Assembly (NCBI GenBank): GCA_913020045.1
Contig: CAJWBE010000022.1
Span: 1 to 64,000, forward strand
Reading direction: 5' to 3'
DNA length: 64,000 bases
From: an uncultured Oleiphilus sp.
GTDB taxonomy: Bacteria > Pseudomonadota > Gammaproteobacteria > Pseudomonadales > Oleiphilaceae
The notes beneath the pieces are model-generated. The model was not told the origin of the DNA. It made no database searches and was given only the letters and a program-made list of their open reading frames with translations. Shown piece after piece: positions 17,876 through 26,851 of the stretch (within the stretch, counting starts at the first letter, position 1; the number at the start of each line of letters is the position of its first letter). A program made the translations under genes and the position numbers.

Positions 17876-20341
17876 CTAAAGCGTCTTTAAGCGTAAGGAG
17901 TTAAACACAACGATAAGTGAACTTAGCGACATGCCGAGAGCTGCAAAGTAGGGCGGAACCCAACCCATCGCAGCAAGCGGAAGCATAATGATATTGTAAG
18001 CTAAGGCCCAGCTGATGTTTTCTTTGATTATTGTACGCCCCTTGTTTGCGGTATGGAAAGCGCAGGCAAGGGTCGATAACTGCTCGTTGAGTAAAACGGC
18101 GTCTGAGTTGAGTTTGGTCAAGTCGCTGGCGCGCCCCATTGCGATGGATAGACGAGCGCCTGACAGCACGGGCAAGTCGTTAATGCCATCGCCTACCATC
18201 GTGACTTCTTTGCCTTCGCGTTGGAGTGCTTGAACGTATTCGAGTTTTTGCTCAGGCGACTGGCCCGCAGCAAATTTTTCGATGCCGAGTTCAAGCGCCG
18301 TGTGCCGGACTGAGAATTCATGGTCGCCGCTTAATACGTGCACGGTCATCCCCATTCTTTTTAGGTCGCGAATAGCTATTTGTGCGTCGTCGCGAATTTT
18401 ATCGCTAAGCAGAAAGCGAGCGAGTATTTGCTTTCCGTCGCCGAGGTAAATGCCATGACCTGCATGAGGCGTGTAATGCTGTACTGATTCCTGCTCGTCA
18501 TTGGCACTTTGACCGGAGGCCCACTCATAGTTACCTAGCCAATAGTCTCGGCCATTGACTTGTCCATAGATACCGCGACCAAGCTTGGTCGCTACTTGCT
18601 TCGCAGAGATCGCAAAGAAAGGTTTGAATACGGCGGCAATGGGGTGGCTAGAATGCGCTTCAAGTGCGGCGGCAATCGCCAGTGATTGGGCCTCGTTGTA
18701 TTGCCCGTAGGTGTCGGTCTGACTTAGTTCAAGTCTCCCTTCGGTTAGGGTGCCCGTTTTATCAAAAATGATATCGGTAGAGTTACTTAGCGACTCAAGC
18801 ACATGCGATTTGGTGATTAAAAATCCGGTTTTTCGCAGCGCGGTGTTGGCGGCGGTTAAGGCGGTAGGTGTCGCGAGTGACAGGGCGCAAGGGCAGGTGA
18901 CGACCAATACGGCTAGCATAATGGGAAACGCCATATCTGGGTCTGCGATATACCAATATAAGCCACTAAGCGCGGCTGCAATCAATACTGTCGCAACGAA
19001 GTAGCTAGCGATTCTGTCGGCCAGCTTAATGGTGGCAGGTTTGTCTGCCATGGCACTGTCGAGTAACTGAATAATAGCGGCGACGCGGCTAGACTTTGGC
19101 GGCTGTGTGACGGCAATAATAATCGTATTTTCTACGTTGGCGGTGCCTGCACTTACCGCGTCGCCAACTTGTTTTTCGATAGGTAAGTATTCGCCCGTTA
19201 ACGCTGATTCATCAAAGCGGCTATGCCCATCGACGATAACGCCATCTGCCGGTGCGACTTGGCCCTGTTTCACTACTAGGCGATCGCCTTCGCGAATTTT
19301 CAGCGCAGGAATACTTTGTTCTATGGGGTCATCTTCCGGGTCTTCTGCGTCCACAAGCAATGTCGCGGTTGCAGGCAAGAGTTGTGACATCTCTGCATCG
19401 GTGTTGAGATGCTGGTGTCGCGTCTGCATTTCAATAAAGCGCCCCAGCAATAGGAAAAACGTAAACATGGCAACCGAGTCAAAATACACATCGGACTCTA
19501 AGCTGGGTTCTGTAAAGGCAGTGATGTAGGCGCTGGCAAGAAAGGCGCCCAAGATTGCGATGGTGACCGGTACATCCATCGTAAGCTGCTTGGCTTTTAA
19601 AGAGCGCAGCGCGGCGCGATAAAATGGGGTGGCGGCAAACAGCACAACAGGCAGCGACATCAGCAGACTGACCCAACGAAAAAATGAAAGAAAATCTGTC
19701 GTAATGCCGGTATAGATGCCCAAATAAAGTGGCACCGAAAACATCATATTCTGCATGGCAGCGATGCCTGCAACGGCAATACGAAACAAGGAGGTTCGTC
19801 GTTCTTTCTTGGCCTGTGCTTTTTGTTGGTCTTCGTTGTAAGGGAGAGCCTGAAAGCCGAGTTTGCGAATTTTCAGTAGTACATCGCTAAGCGGGCAAGT
19901 TTTCTGGCTCCAACGCAGCTGAGCTTTGTGAGTTGTGTGGTTAACGCTAAAGCTTGCAACGCCCTCAATGCGAGAAACTTCTTGTTCCAACAGCCAAATA
20001 CAGGCAGCACACGTGATACCGCCAACACTTAAGTTGGCAATCGATTCGTCTTCGCTATCGGGGGAGGTTATAACGAATTCTTTTTGTAACTCAGGGTCGT
20101 CGTAGAGTTTGAGCTCGTTAATTTGACTGTCACCGAACTCACTAGGCTTGGCAGCAAGTTCGGTACGGTGTTGATAGAAGTTTTCGAGTCCACCGGTAAT
20201 GATTGTTTCGGCAATCGCTACGCAACCTAAGCAGCAGAATTTCTCGCTTTGTTTGTTGATCACCAACTCTGCTGAAAAGCCTGGTGGCACTGTTTCGCCG
20301 CAATGGTAGCAGCATTGAGTATCCTGTGAATGCGCTTCCAT
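17876..20341 (-). CDS. ccoI: Copper-translocating P1B-type ATPase for cbb3 oxidase (CcoI)
   Basis: An 821 aa inner membrane ATPase that supplies copper for oxidase assembly. It has an N-terminal cysteine-rich region (CCYHCGE, CCLGCVAIAE), then a heavy-metal-associated domain with GGITCAACIWLLE. The membrane copper site is CPCALSLATPTAL, the phosphorylated aspartate is in DKTGTLTEG, and the hinge motif is GDGINDLPVL. The cysteine-rich start is typical of CcoI/FixI rather than CopA. It lies 24 nt after ccoH and 3 nt before ccoS. Confidence 0.95.
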   Translation of the reverse strand: MEAHSQDTQCCYHCGETVPPGFSAELVINKQSEKFCCLGCVAIAETIITGGLENFYQHRTELAAKPSEFGDSQINELKLYDDPELQKEFVITSPDSEDESIANLSVGGITCAACIWLLEQEVSRIEGVASFSVNHTTHKAQLRWSQKTCPLSDVLLKIRKLGFQALPYNEDQQKAQAKKERRTSLFRIAVAGIAAMQNMMFSVPLYLGIYTGITTDFLSFFRWVSLLMSLPVVLFAATPFYRAALRSLKAKQLTMDVPVTIAILGAFLASAYITAFTEPSLESDVYFDSVAMFTFFLLLGRFIEMQTRHQHLNTDAEMSQLLPATATLLVDAEDPEDDPIEQSIPALKIREGDRLVVKQGQVAPADGVIVDGHSRFDESALTGEYLPIEKQVGDAVSAGTANVENTIIIAVTQPPKSSRVAAIIQLLDSAMADKPATIKLADRIASYFVATVLIAAALSGLYWYIADPDMAFPIMLAVLVVTCPCALSLATPTALTAANTALRKTGFLITKSHVLESLSNSTDIIFDKTGTLTEGRLELSQTDTYGQYNEAQSLAIAAALEAHSSHPIAAVFKPFFAISAKQVATKLGRGIYGQVNGRDYWLGNYEWASGQSANDEQESVQHYTPHAGHGIYLGDGKQILARFLLSDKIRDDAQIAIRDLKRMGMTVHVLSGDHEFSVRHTALELGIEKFAAGQSPEQKLEYVQALQREGKEVTMVGDGINDLPVLSGARLSIAMGRASDLTKLNSDAVLLNEQLSTLACAFHTANKGRTIIKENISWALAYNIIMLPLAAMGWVPPYFAALGMSLSSLIVVFNSLRLKTL

Positions 20342-20365
20342 AGCTAAGGTGCGGGCCCGTCGTGT

Positions 20366-20899
20366 TTAATTTGGTCGGTTTAGTATATGCGACTCAAGGG
20401 GGAGATATATCTCTTCGCGTATTCGCCATGAGCGGTCGAATGCATAAAGGTCTACGTAGCGTCTCCCGCTTAGCTCACTTGGTATATCGGCCATATAGCC
20501 CGTTTCGGTGGGCAGTAGTTTAACCTTCACATCCTTATCGGCAACCGTTGGGTGCAATATATTAAGCGTCACAAACGGCTGTGCAGTTAGCTTGCCTGAG
20601 CTGAACGTAACGCTGGCTAGACCATCTGCACTAATTGTGAGTGACGGAGTAAGTGAAAGCTCTCTGGCTAGTTGGTCCTGCTCGATCGTTTGGTTTATTT
20701 CCATGCCATGCTTGTAATAATTGTCGCTGACGAGAGAGTCTTTACCGACGACGGCGACATAGACCATGATGCTACTAAGAATGACGGAGCAAATGGGAAC
20801 GCTTAATACAAACCACAACCAGCGTTGGCGATACCAAGGCAGGCTACTTTCATTCTGATTCATATGGTTGGGTCTCGAGATATCTATTGAAGAATTCAT
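20366..20899 (-). CDS. ccoH: CcoH/FixH family cbb3 assembly protein
   Basis: A 177 aa protein. One membrane helix lies at about residues 29-50 (LWFVLSVPICSVILSSIMVYV), followed by the FixH motif region VSDNYYKHGMEINQ and a periplasmic beta-rich domain. FixH/CcoH is required for stable cbb3 assembly in other species. Its ATG overlaps the ccoG stop codon (ATGA), so the two are translationally coupled. ATGs at residues 12-13 are possible alternative starts. Confidence 0.9.
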   Translation of the reverse strand: MNSSIDISRPNHMNQNESSLPWYRQRWLWFVLSVPICSVILSSIMVYVAVVGKDSLVSDNYYKHGMEINQTIEQDQLARELSLTPSLTISADGLASVTFSSGKLTAQPFVTLNILHPTVADKDVKVKLLPTETGYMADIPSELSGRRYVDLYAFDRSWRIREEIYLPLESHILNRPN

Positions 20900-22350
20900 T
20901 CTGGTGTTCCAAGAAAGCGACTTTCGGAGGTGGCCGACAATTCAGTGTCACCCATTGCTTGTACTAAAAATTCGATGGTGTAGTTAGAGGTCTCCATTTT
21001 CGTTGGATCCGCTTCTACACTGGTCGGCAAGCTTAAAATTTCGCCAGACGCGACATTCACTTCGCGATTCGTGGTGATTTTAATACCCTCTAGACCTGTG
21101 ACAGCGATAGAGAAACGGTGGTCTTGATCCGACATATTCATGATCTTCAGCTCATATGAGTTTTCGATCTGACCCAGCCCCGTCATTTGGAATAGCGCAC
21201 CGCGGTCCTTTATTACATCGATCTGCAGTGGGACTCGCGTATAAATTAACGTGGCAAAACTTATTATCATCACTGTTAACACTGCGGCATAAGCGACTGA
21301 CTTTGAGCGCAGGATGTGGCTGACCTTGCCACGCAATCGCATTTCTGTGGTGTAGCTTATGAGGCCCGGCTCGTAGTCCATTTTTTCCATGATAGAGTCG
21401 CAAGCATCAATACATAGCGCACAGCCAATACACTCGTATTGAAGGCCATCGCGAATGTCGATGCCCGTTGGGCAAACTTGGACACACATCCCGCAGTCGA
21501 CACAGTCTCCCAATCCTTGTTTCTGGTGTTCGGTGTTACGTTTTCGGCTACCACGCGGGTCGCCACGCTTTTGGTCATAAGACACGATAAGCGTGTCAGG
21601 ATCGAACATCACTGACTGGAATCTCGCATAGGGACACATGTACAGGCAAACTTGTTCGCGCACCCAGCCTGCATTTAGATAAGTAGCGATGGTAAAAAAG
21701 CCAATCCAAAAATAGGTCCAACCGCCAAGATTATTAAACGTAAGAATGTCAGGGACGAGCTCTCGAATGGGGTAGAAGTAGCCAACAAACGTAAGGCCTG
21801 TGCCAAAGGCGACCAACACCCAAAGTGTGTGTTTAACGGCCTTTTTTCGGAATTTGTCGAAGCTGCTTGCCGCTTTGTCTAACTTCATACGTTGGTTACG
21901 ACTGCCTTCTACTTTTTCTTCAATCCACATGAAGATAAATGTCCATGCGGTTTGTGGGCAGGTGTACCCGCACCAAACACGGCCAAATAGGGTGGTGATA
22001 AAGAATAAGCCGAAGGCGCAGATAATGAGGGCGAGGGACAGTAGTACGAAGTCTTGTGGCCAGAAAGTAATGCCAAACAAGTGGAATTTTCGCGCGGGTA
22101 AATCGAAATGAACAAGTTGCTGTCCATTAATAGAAACCCAACAGACTGCGAAATACATAATCATCAGCATCCAAAGAGAAACACGACGTATTCCTTGGAA
22201 GAATCCTTTGATTTTTTTTACATAGATCTTGGTACGAGAAGAATAGAGGGCTACAGATTTAGTGACGCCGGATTGAAGGGAATCGTTGCCATACACCTCA
22301 AGGTCTTGGGTGCCTGGCTCAATATGCTTAACCGGAATCTTTTCTGTCAT
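20896..22350 (-). CDS. ccoG: Cytochrome c oxidase accessory protein CcoG (RdxA/FixG)
   Basis: A 484 aa membrane Fe-S protein; the CcoG family has been linked to Cu(II) reduction for cbb3 assembly. Several membrane helices lie in residues about 55-260, with GRVWCGYTCPQTAW, and two 4Fe-4S ligand sets follow: CVDCGMCVQVCPTG and CIGCALCIDACDS. The C-terminal third is a periplasmic immunoglobulin-like domain. It starts 101 nt after ccoP across a region of three hairpins and overlaps ccoH. Confidence 0.96.
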   Translation of the reverse strand: MTEKIPVKHIEPGTQDLEVYGNDSLQSGVTKSVALYSSRTKIYVKKIKGFFQGIRRVSLWMLMIMYFAVCWVSINGQQLVHFDLPARKFHLFGITFWPQDFVLLSLALIICAFGLFFITTLFGRVWCGYTCPQTAWTFIFMWIEEKVEGSRNQRMKLDKAASSFDKFRKKAVKHTLWVLVAFGTGLTFVGYFYPIRELVPDILTFNNLGGWTYFWIGFFTIATYLNAGWVREQVCLYMCPYARFQSVMFDPDTLIVSYDQKRGDPRGSRKRNTEHQKQGLGDCVDCGMCVQVCPTGIDIRDGLQYECIGCALCIDACDSIMEKMDYEPGLISYTTEMRLRGKVSHILRSKSVAYAAVLTVMIISFATLIYTRVPLQIDVIKDRGALFQMTGLGQIENSYELKIMNMSDQDHRFSIAVTGLEGIKITTNREVNVASGEILSLPTSVEADPTKMETSNYTIEFLVQAMGDTELSATSESRFLGTPE

Positions 22351-22379
22351 AGGGTCTGAATACCTACTGTTTCAGTTGG

Positions 22380-22400
22380 TGGACCAAAACCGGTGGTCCA
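22380..22400 (-). promoter_or_regulatory. Hairpin 1 of 3 between ccoP and ccoG
   Basis: An inverted repeat of seven bases, TGGACCA with TGGTCCA, around a 7 nt loop, 30 nt upstream of the ccoG start codon on the minus strand. It is the last of three hairpins in the ccoP-ccoG spacer. It may influence ccoG expression or mRNA stability. Confidence 0.5.
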
Positions 22401-22403
22401 TTT

Positions 22404-22431
22404 CTTAGGGCTAACAGGCGTTAGCCCTAAG
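22404..22431 (-). terminator. Hairpin 2 of 3 between ccoP and ccoG (possible attenuator)
   Basis: A perfect 11 bp stem, CTTAGGGCTAA with TTAGCCCTAAG, around a 6 nt loop. On the minus strand it is followed only by AAATGGACC, with no U-run, so it is more likely a 3'-end stabiliser or partial terminator of the ccoNOQP message than a full intrinsic terminator. Confidence 0.6.
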
Positions 22432-22436
22432 ATTCG

Positions 22437-22455
22437 ATAGCGAGTGGCCCGCTAT
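22437..22455 (-). promoter_or_regulatory. Hairpin 3 of 3 at the ccoP stop codon
   Basis: An inverted repeat ATAGCG with CGCTAT around a 7 nt loop that includes the ccoP stop codon. With the two hairpins downstream it forms a compact structured spacer at the end of the oxidase structural genes. Confidence 0.45.
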
Positions 22456-23345
22456 TCTTGAGACAAGCTGTATACGTATGCTGCCAGAAGGTGAACTTTC
22501 TCCTGACCTAAGGCTTGCTCTTGAGCTGGCATAACGCCTGCTCGGCCATGTAGTAAGGTTTGCGTTATTTTCGCCGCTGAGCTGCCGTATAACCAAATAT
22601 TATCGGTTAGATTTGGTGCTCCAATTGCTTGAACGCCTTTTGCATCAGCGCCATGGCAGGCTACACATGCGGTTTGAAACATTTTCCCACCACGCTCTAC
22701 CGCCGCCGCATCGTCTGAGCGATTGCTAAAGGCTAGCAAGTAATGTGTTAGGTCGTTTACATCGCTATTGGTCATGTCAGGCTTCAAACCTTTGGCAGGC
22801 ATCTGACCATTTCGGCCTAGCAATAACGTTTGCTTGATCGTTTCTGGCTCACCGCCATACAACCAATCGTCGTCCGTTAGGTTAGGGAAGCCCAGGGCGC
22901 CACGTCCTGAAGAGCCATGACATACTGCACAATTATTGGCGAAGAGCCGTTGGCCAACTTTCATTGCTTCGCTGTCTTTCGCTAACGCTGCTATCGGAGT
23001 AGCGGCATATTTTGCAAAGATGGGTGCGTACTTTTCATCAGCTTGCGCGACTTCTTCTTCCCACTGGCCTGTTGATGTCCAACCAAGCAAACCTTCGTAA
23101 TTGCCCAAGGTTGGATAGAGAATGGCGTAGCCAAACCCCCAAATACAGGTTGCTACAAACATGATAACCCACCAGTTAGGCATAGGGTTATCCAGCTCTT
23201 CAATTCCGTCAAATTCGTGGCCAACAGACTGGTCGGTTTCAGTTTTGAAAGGTTCGCTTTTTCTTACAATATATAACAACCATAAGCTTCCAAAAATGGT
23301 GCCCAGGATGATGATAGATGTCCAGAAACTCCAGAAACTAGTCAT
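22452..23345 (-). CDS. ccoP: cbb3-type cytochrome c oxidase subunit III (diheme CcoP)
   Basis: A 297 aa membrane-anchored diheme cytochrome c that passes electrons to the catalytic subunit. An N-terminal membrane helix (SFWSFWTSIIILGTIFGSLW) is followed by a second one near residue 60 with NPMPNWWVIMFVATC, then two cytochrome c domains with CAVCHGS and CVACHGA. The length and two CxxCH sites are standard for CcoP. The start overlaps the end of ccoQ by 8 nt. Confidence 0.97.
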   Translation of the reverse strand: MTSFWSFWTSIIILGTIFGSLWLLYIVRKSEPFKTETDQSVGHEFDGIEELDNPMPNWWVIMFVATCIWGFGYAILYPTLGNYEGLLGWTSTGQWEEEVAQADEKYAPIFAKYAATPIAALAKDSEAMKVGQRLFANNCAVCHGSSGRGALGFPNLTDDDWLYGGEPETIKQTLLLGRNGQMPAKGLKPDMTNSDVNDLTHYLLAFSNRSDDAAAVERGGKMFQTACVACHGADAKGVQAIGAPNLTDNIWLYGSSAAKITQTLLHGRAGVMPAQEQALGQEKVHLLAAYVYSLSQE

Positions 23346-23523
23346 TTTTTTCTCTCTCTGTTTCGCTCAAGGTACGTGCCGCAATATCGTCGTCATCAAA
23401 GGGCAGGTTTGCCGCATCATCAAAGTCATCTTTCTTGCTGCTGCTATAGGCCCACAAACAAATGCCTACAAAAACAATCATGACTAAAATGGTCGACAAG
23501 CCTCGGAGCGTGTTGATATCCAT
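23338..23523 (-). CDS. ccoQ: cbb3-type cytochrome oxidase subunit CcoQ
   Basis: A 61 aa small subunit with one membrane helix (LSTILVMIVFVGICLWAYS) followed by an acidic tail with LPFDDDD, the usual CcoQ pattern. CcoQ stabilises the oxidase in other species. It sits between ccoO and ccoP, 25 nt after ccoO, and overlaps ccoP. Confidence 0.95.
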   Translation of the reverse strand: MDINTLRGLSTILVMIVFVGICLWAYSSSKKDDFDDAANLPFDDDDIAARTLSETEREKND

Positions 23524-23548
23524 AATTATTACTCTTGAAACCTAAAGG

Positions 23549-24154
23549 TCACTTGTTTTTTAAAACCGTGCCTAGTTGCTGCAAATACGCAACCATGGCT
23601 TCGATTTCGCGTTTACCTTTTACTGCTTCTGCTGCGCCCGCAATGTCTTCGTCAGTGTACGGAACACCAACGGCCCGTAGCGCTCTCATTTTGTCTGCCG
23701 TTACTTTGTGGTCAATTTTTGCAGTAAAGAGCCATGGATATGCAGGCATTTTAGATTCAGGGACAACATTTCTAGGGTTGTACAAATGCGCTCGCTGCCA
23801 GTCATCACTATAGCGACCGCCCACACGTGCTAGGTCAGGACCAGTACGCTTGGAACCCCATAGGAATGGATGCTCATATACATGCTCGCCCGCAACCGTA
23901 TAGTGCCCGTAACGCTCAGTTTCGGCGCGGAAAGGACGAATCATCTGCGTATGGCAAGTGGTACAGCCTTCGCGGATATAGATATCTCGGCCTTCTAGCT
24001 CTAGTGCGGTATGCGGCGTTAAGCCTTCGATAGGCGTTTTCATATCTTTATGGAAAAACAGTGGAACGACTTCAACTAAGAAACCAAAACTGATTGCCAC
24101 AACGATCAATGGAATCATCAATCCTAAGTTTTTCTCGATAATCTCGTGTTTCAT
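23549..24154 (-). CDS. ccoO: cbb3-type cytochrome c oxidase subunit II (monoheme CcoO)
   Basis: A 201 aa membrane-anchored monoheme cytochrome c. An N-terminal helix ([20 protein letters not shown]) is followed by the heme site [13 protein letters not shown] and a conserved methionine region [10 protein letters not shown]. Length and order after ccoN are standard. It starts 12 nt after the ccoN stop, within one transcript. Confidence 0.97.
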   Translation of the reverse strand: MKHEIIEKNLGLMIPLIVVAISFGFLVEVVPLFFHKDMKTPIEGLTPHTALELEGRDIYIREGCTTCHTQMIRPFRAETERYGHYTVAGEHVYEHPFLWGSKRTGPDLARVGGRYSDDWQRAHLYNPRNVVPESKMPAYPWLFTAKIDHKVTADKMRALRAVGVPYTDEDIAGAAEAVKGKREIEAMVAYLQQLGTVLKNK

Positions 24155-24166
24155 TGATGTATCTCC

Positions 24167-25588
24167 TTATGCCGCAACAGTGTCGAGAGCGACGGCGTCT
24201 TTTTGCTTCACCGTTAGCCACACGTTAAGAGCCATAACAAACATTCCCGAAAGGAAGATTGCACCACCGATAAACCGAACCAAATAACCCATATGGCTCG
24301 CTTCTAGCGACTCAACAAAGCTGTAGGTAAGGGTGCCGTCAGTGTTGACTGCGCGCCACATAAGCCCCTGCATAATGCCATTGACCCACATCGCAGCGAT
24401 GTAGAGAACGGTGCCTGCAGTTGCCAGCCAAAAGTGCACGTTGATCATCGCGGTGCTGTACATCGCTTGGATGCCAAATAGGCGAGGGATCAAGTGGTAA
24501 ATTGCACCGATCGAAACCATCGCAACCCAACCGAGTGCGCCGGAATGAACGTGACCGATGGTCCAGTCTGTGTTGTGAGACAGAGCGTTAACCGTTTTGA
24601 TAGACATCATCGGTCCTTCAAACGTAGACATGCCATAGAACGACAATGAAACCACCAAGAAGCGTAGGATCGGATCCGTACGTAATTTATGCCATGCGCC
24701 TGAAAGCGTCATCATGCCATTGATCATGCCGCCCCAAGAAGGCGCAAGCAGGATTAAAGACATCACCATACCGGCACTTTGTGCCCAGTCTGGCAGTGCG
24801 CTGTAATGCAAGTGGTGGGCACCCGCCCAAACGTAAAGGGATATTAAGGCCCAAAAGTGAACGATGGATAGGCGATAAGAGAAAACCGGACGTTCGGCTT
24901 GCTTCGGAACAAAGTAGTACATGATGCCCAAGAATCCAGCCGTTAAAAAGAAACCAACGGCATTGTGGCCATACCACCACTGCATCATCGCATCGACCGT
25001 ACCCGCATAGATCGAGTAAGACTTGGTGAGCGTAACAGGGATTGCTAGGTTGTTGCCGACATGCAGTATTGCAACGGTAATAATGAACGCGCCAAAGAAC
25101 CAGTTAGCAACATAAATGTGCTTGGTTTTGCGTTTCGTAATGGTGCCAAAAAACAGAATAGCGTACGCGACCCAGACGATAGTGATTAAAATATCGATTG
25201 GCCATTCCAACTCTGCATACTCTTTTGAGCTAGTGAAACCCATCGGAAGCGTAATTGCCGCCAGCACAATGACCAGTTGCCAACCCCAGAACATGAATGA
25301 TGCAAGCCCGTCAGACAACAGACGAGCCTGACAGGTGCGCTGCACTACATAGAGGGAGGTGGCGAACAAAGCAGATCCACCAAATGCAAAGATAACCGCA
25401 TTGGTGTGAAGAGGTCTTAAGCGACCAAAACTAAGCCATGCCGTGTCGAAGTTAAGTGCAGGCCAAACAAGTTGTGCAGCGATTAATACGCCAACAGCCA
25501 TGCCTACAATACCCCAGACGATCGTCATAATGGCGAATTGTCGAACAACTTTATAGTTGTAGGTAATTTGATTGATCTCTTTGCTCAT
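24167..25588 (-). CDS. ccoN: cbb3-type cytochrome c oxidase subunit I (CcoN)
   Basis: A 473 aa polytopic catalytic subunit with about twelve membrane helices; it holds the low-spin heme b and the heme b3-CuB site that reduces oxygen. Histidine-bearing motifs include [13 protein letters not shown] (helix II), [18 protein letters not shown] (CuB region), [17 protein letters not shown] and [14 protein letters not shown]. The gene starts the ccoNOQP block. An FNR/ANR-type box lies about 330 nt upstream. This is a high-affinity oxidase for low oxygen. Confidence 0.97.
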   Translation of the reverse strand: MSKEINQITYNYKVVRQFAIMTIVWGIVGMAVGVLIAAQLVWPALNFDTAWLSFGRLRPLHTNAVIFAFGGSALFATSLYVVQRTCQARLLSDGLASFMFWGWQLVIVLAAITLPMGFTSSKEYAELEWPIDILITIVWVAYAILFFGTITKRKTKHIYVANWFFGAFIITVAILHVGNNLAIPVTLTKSYSIYAGTVDAMMQWWYGHNAVGFFLTAGFLGIMYYFVPKQAERPVFSYRLSIVHFWALISLYVWAGAHHLHYSALPDWAQSAGMVMSLILLAPSWGGMINGMMTLSGAWHKLRTDPILRFLVVSLSFYGMSTFEGPMMSIKTVNALSHNTDWTIGHVHSGALGWVAMVSIGAIYHLIPRLFGIQAMYSTAMINVHFWLATAGTVLYIAAMWVNGIMQGLMWRAVNTDGTLTYSFVESLEASHMGYLVRFIGGAIFLSGMFVMALNVWLTVKQKDAVALDTVAA

Positions 25589-26119
25589 CGTTTAAGATCC
25601 AGTTTGATGTCTTTAAAAGCTTAAAAATGCAAGGTTAAGCGCGGCTTGGGTAGGTCAATGTCCGGGAAGATATCTATTGAGTCTGTAGACAGCAATAGGA
25701 GTCTTTTCGAAGAAAGCGTGGTTGATATCGTAAAAGAAGAGCGAATTACATAAGTCATCGAACTGATAAAGCTTTTATAAGCCTATTAAATTCAATCACT
25801 TATATTGTCATTCGACGCCTTTCCGTATTTCCCAACGATGCCCCCGAGACTCTCCAACTTCAGCAGCGCGCGAAGGATACTGACTGAAATTAGTAAAATC
25901 AACCAAATCTAGAAACTAAATTGATCTAGCTCAATAGTGTAGGCAATGACTGGCGAACTGCATAAAAAATGTTCGTTTTAAAGTGGGGGATAGGGTAGGT
26001 AGTTTGCGAGTGACTTGGCGAAGAGGCGGGGCTAACGGTCGGTGTAGGTCGCTAGTATGGGAGCAGTGCAGAGAGTGAATGCTCCCAACTATTGGGACTA
26101 GGTTACACAGCGATCGCTC
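25589..26119. other. 531-base intergenic region upstream of ccoN
   Basis: This gap lies between ccoN (minus strand, start at 25588) and the end of the monooxygenase-like gene (26120). It holds an FNR/ANR-like box at 25921-25934 and, on the minus strand, a possible -10 element TACTAAT at 25889-25895 about 32 nt downstream of the box centre. A weak 31-codon open frame (25658-25753, plus strand) looks fortuitous. No RNA gene is apparent. Confidence 0.7.
25921..25934 (-). promoter_or_regulatory. FNR/ANR-type oxygen-responsive box
   Basis: The 14 bases TTGATCTAGCTCAA match the FNR/ANR consensus TTGAT-N4-ATCAA at nine of ten conserved positions. With a possible -10 TACTAAT at 25889-25895 on the minus strand, its centre would lie about 40-46 nt upstream of the predicted start site, close to the class II activator position. 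cbb3 operons are classic ANR/FNR targets. The predicted leader of about 290 nt is long. Confidence 0.7.
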
Positions 26120-26404
26120 TTAAGCCATATCGAGCAGTGTGATCTTTTCTTCCCCTTCAAGAATGAGGTTGATTTTAGCCATCATTTCTTTGCGTTCTGT
26201 AGAGCCTGCCCAGTTGTTCCAATCAAGCTCGCTACGGAACTTGCACAGTACAACGCGATGACGAGGGTTCTTAATGTCGGTAAGTGACTCGCCAGAAATA
26301 AACCCAGGCGCACAAACTGCTGCCTGAAGCGTTTGTTTTTCTACGTCGTCGTAGGTAGTTTCCATGGTTTCGGCGATGAGCCTTTCAATAAATACGCGTA
26401 TCAT
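26120..26404 (-). CDS. Antibiotic biosynthesis monooxygenase-like (ABM) protein
   Basis: A 94 aa protein starting at ATG 26404 (MIRVFIERLIAE). The frame is open further upstream, but the family N-terminus favours this start. The ferredoxin-like ABM fold is suggested by the strand at the start, a helix, and the segments APGFISGESLTD, HRVVLCKFRSELDWNNW. ABM proteins are small dimers; some act as monooxygenases or heme-degrading enzymes, many have no known role. No operon partner is obvious. Confidence 0.75.
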   Translation of the reverse strand: MIRVFIERLIAETMETTYDDVEKQTLQAAVCAPGFISGESLTDIKNPRHRVVLCKFRSELDWNNWAGSTERKEMMAKINLILEGEEKITLLDMA

Positions 26405-26580
26405 GTGGCGCCTGTATATTAGTTGGTTAGTCGTTTTGGTGAATCGTTTGTCGCTAATCAATAAACACGAATGATCTTACGAAGAGTAGGGTGAATTCTT
26501 GATAAGAGTGGGCGTGACTATTTTGGATAACAGATAGTCAAAGCATAGCGCAGTATTTTTATAAGGTGTATGGTTTTTAA

Positions 26581-26829
26581 ATGGAAAATTATGATGAAAG
26601 CTCGACGGCTGAAGAGCTACTTGATACTCAAGGTTTATATTGCCCTGAGCCCGTTATGATGCTGCATTCAAAAGTAGCTGATGTCGCGTCAGGCGCATTG
26701 ATAAAAGTGCTCGCTACTGATCCCGCCACGCTCAGAGATATACCCAAATTTTGCCAATTCTTGGGTCATGAGTTGCTTAAGCAAGAAGAAAACGATGGTG
26801 CTTACTATTACTGGATTCGCGTGTCTTGA
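26581..26829 (+). CDS. tusA: Sulfur carrier protein TusA
   Basis: An 82 aa TusA-family protein. TusA takes persulfide sulfur from IscS and relays it, for example to tRNA 2-thiouridine synthesis. The active cysteine is in [10 protein letters not shown] (the CPxP motif, Cys21), followed by [15 protein letters not shown], which closely follows E. coli TusA. The gene is monocistronic between two minus-strand genes. Its start lies 176 nt from the divergent ABM gene start. Confidence 0.93.
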   Translation: MENYDESSTAEELLDTQGLYCPEPVMMLHSKVADVASGALIKVLATDPATLRDIPKFCQFLGHELLKQEENDGAYYYWIRVS

Positions 26830-26851
26830 ACTTGAGTAGCTGCTTTGGTCG

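Noticed and set aside
25658-25753. 31-codon open frame in the ccoN upstream region
   Set aside because: Antisense to the presumed ccoN leader, weak ribosome binding site and no known family; probably chance.
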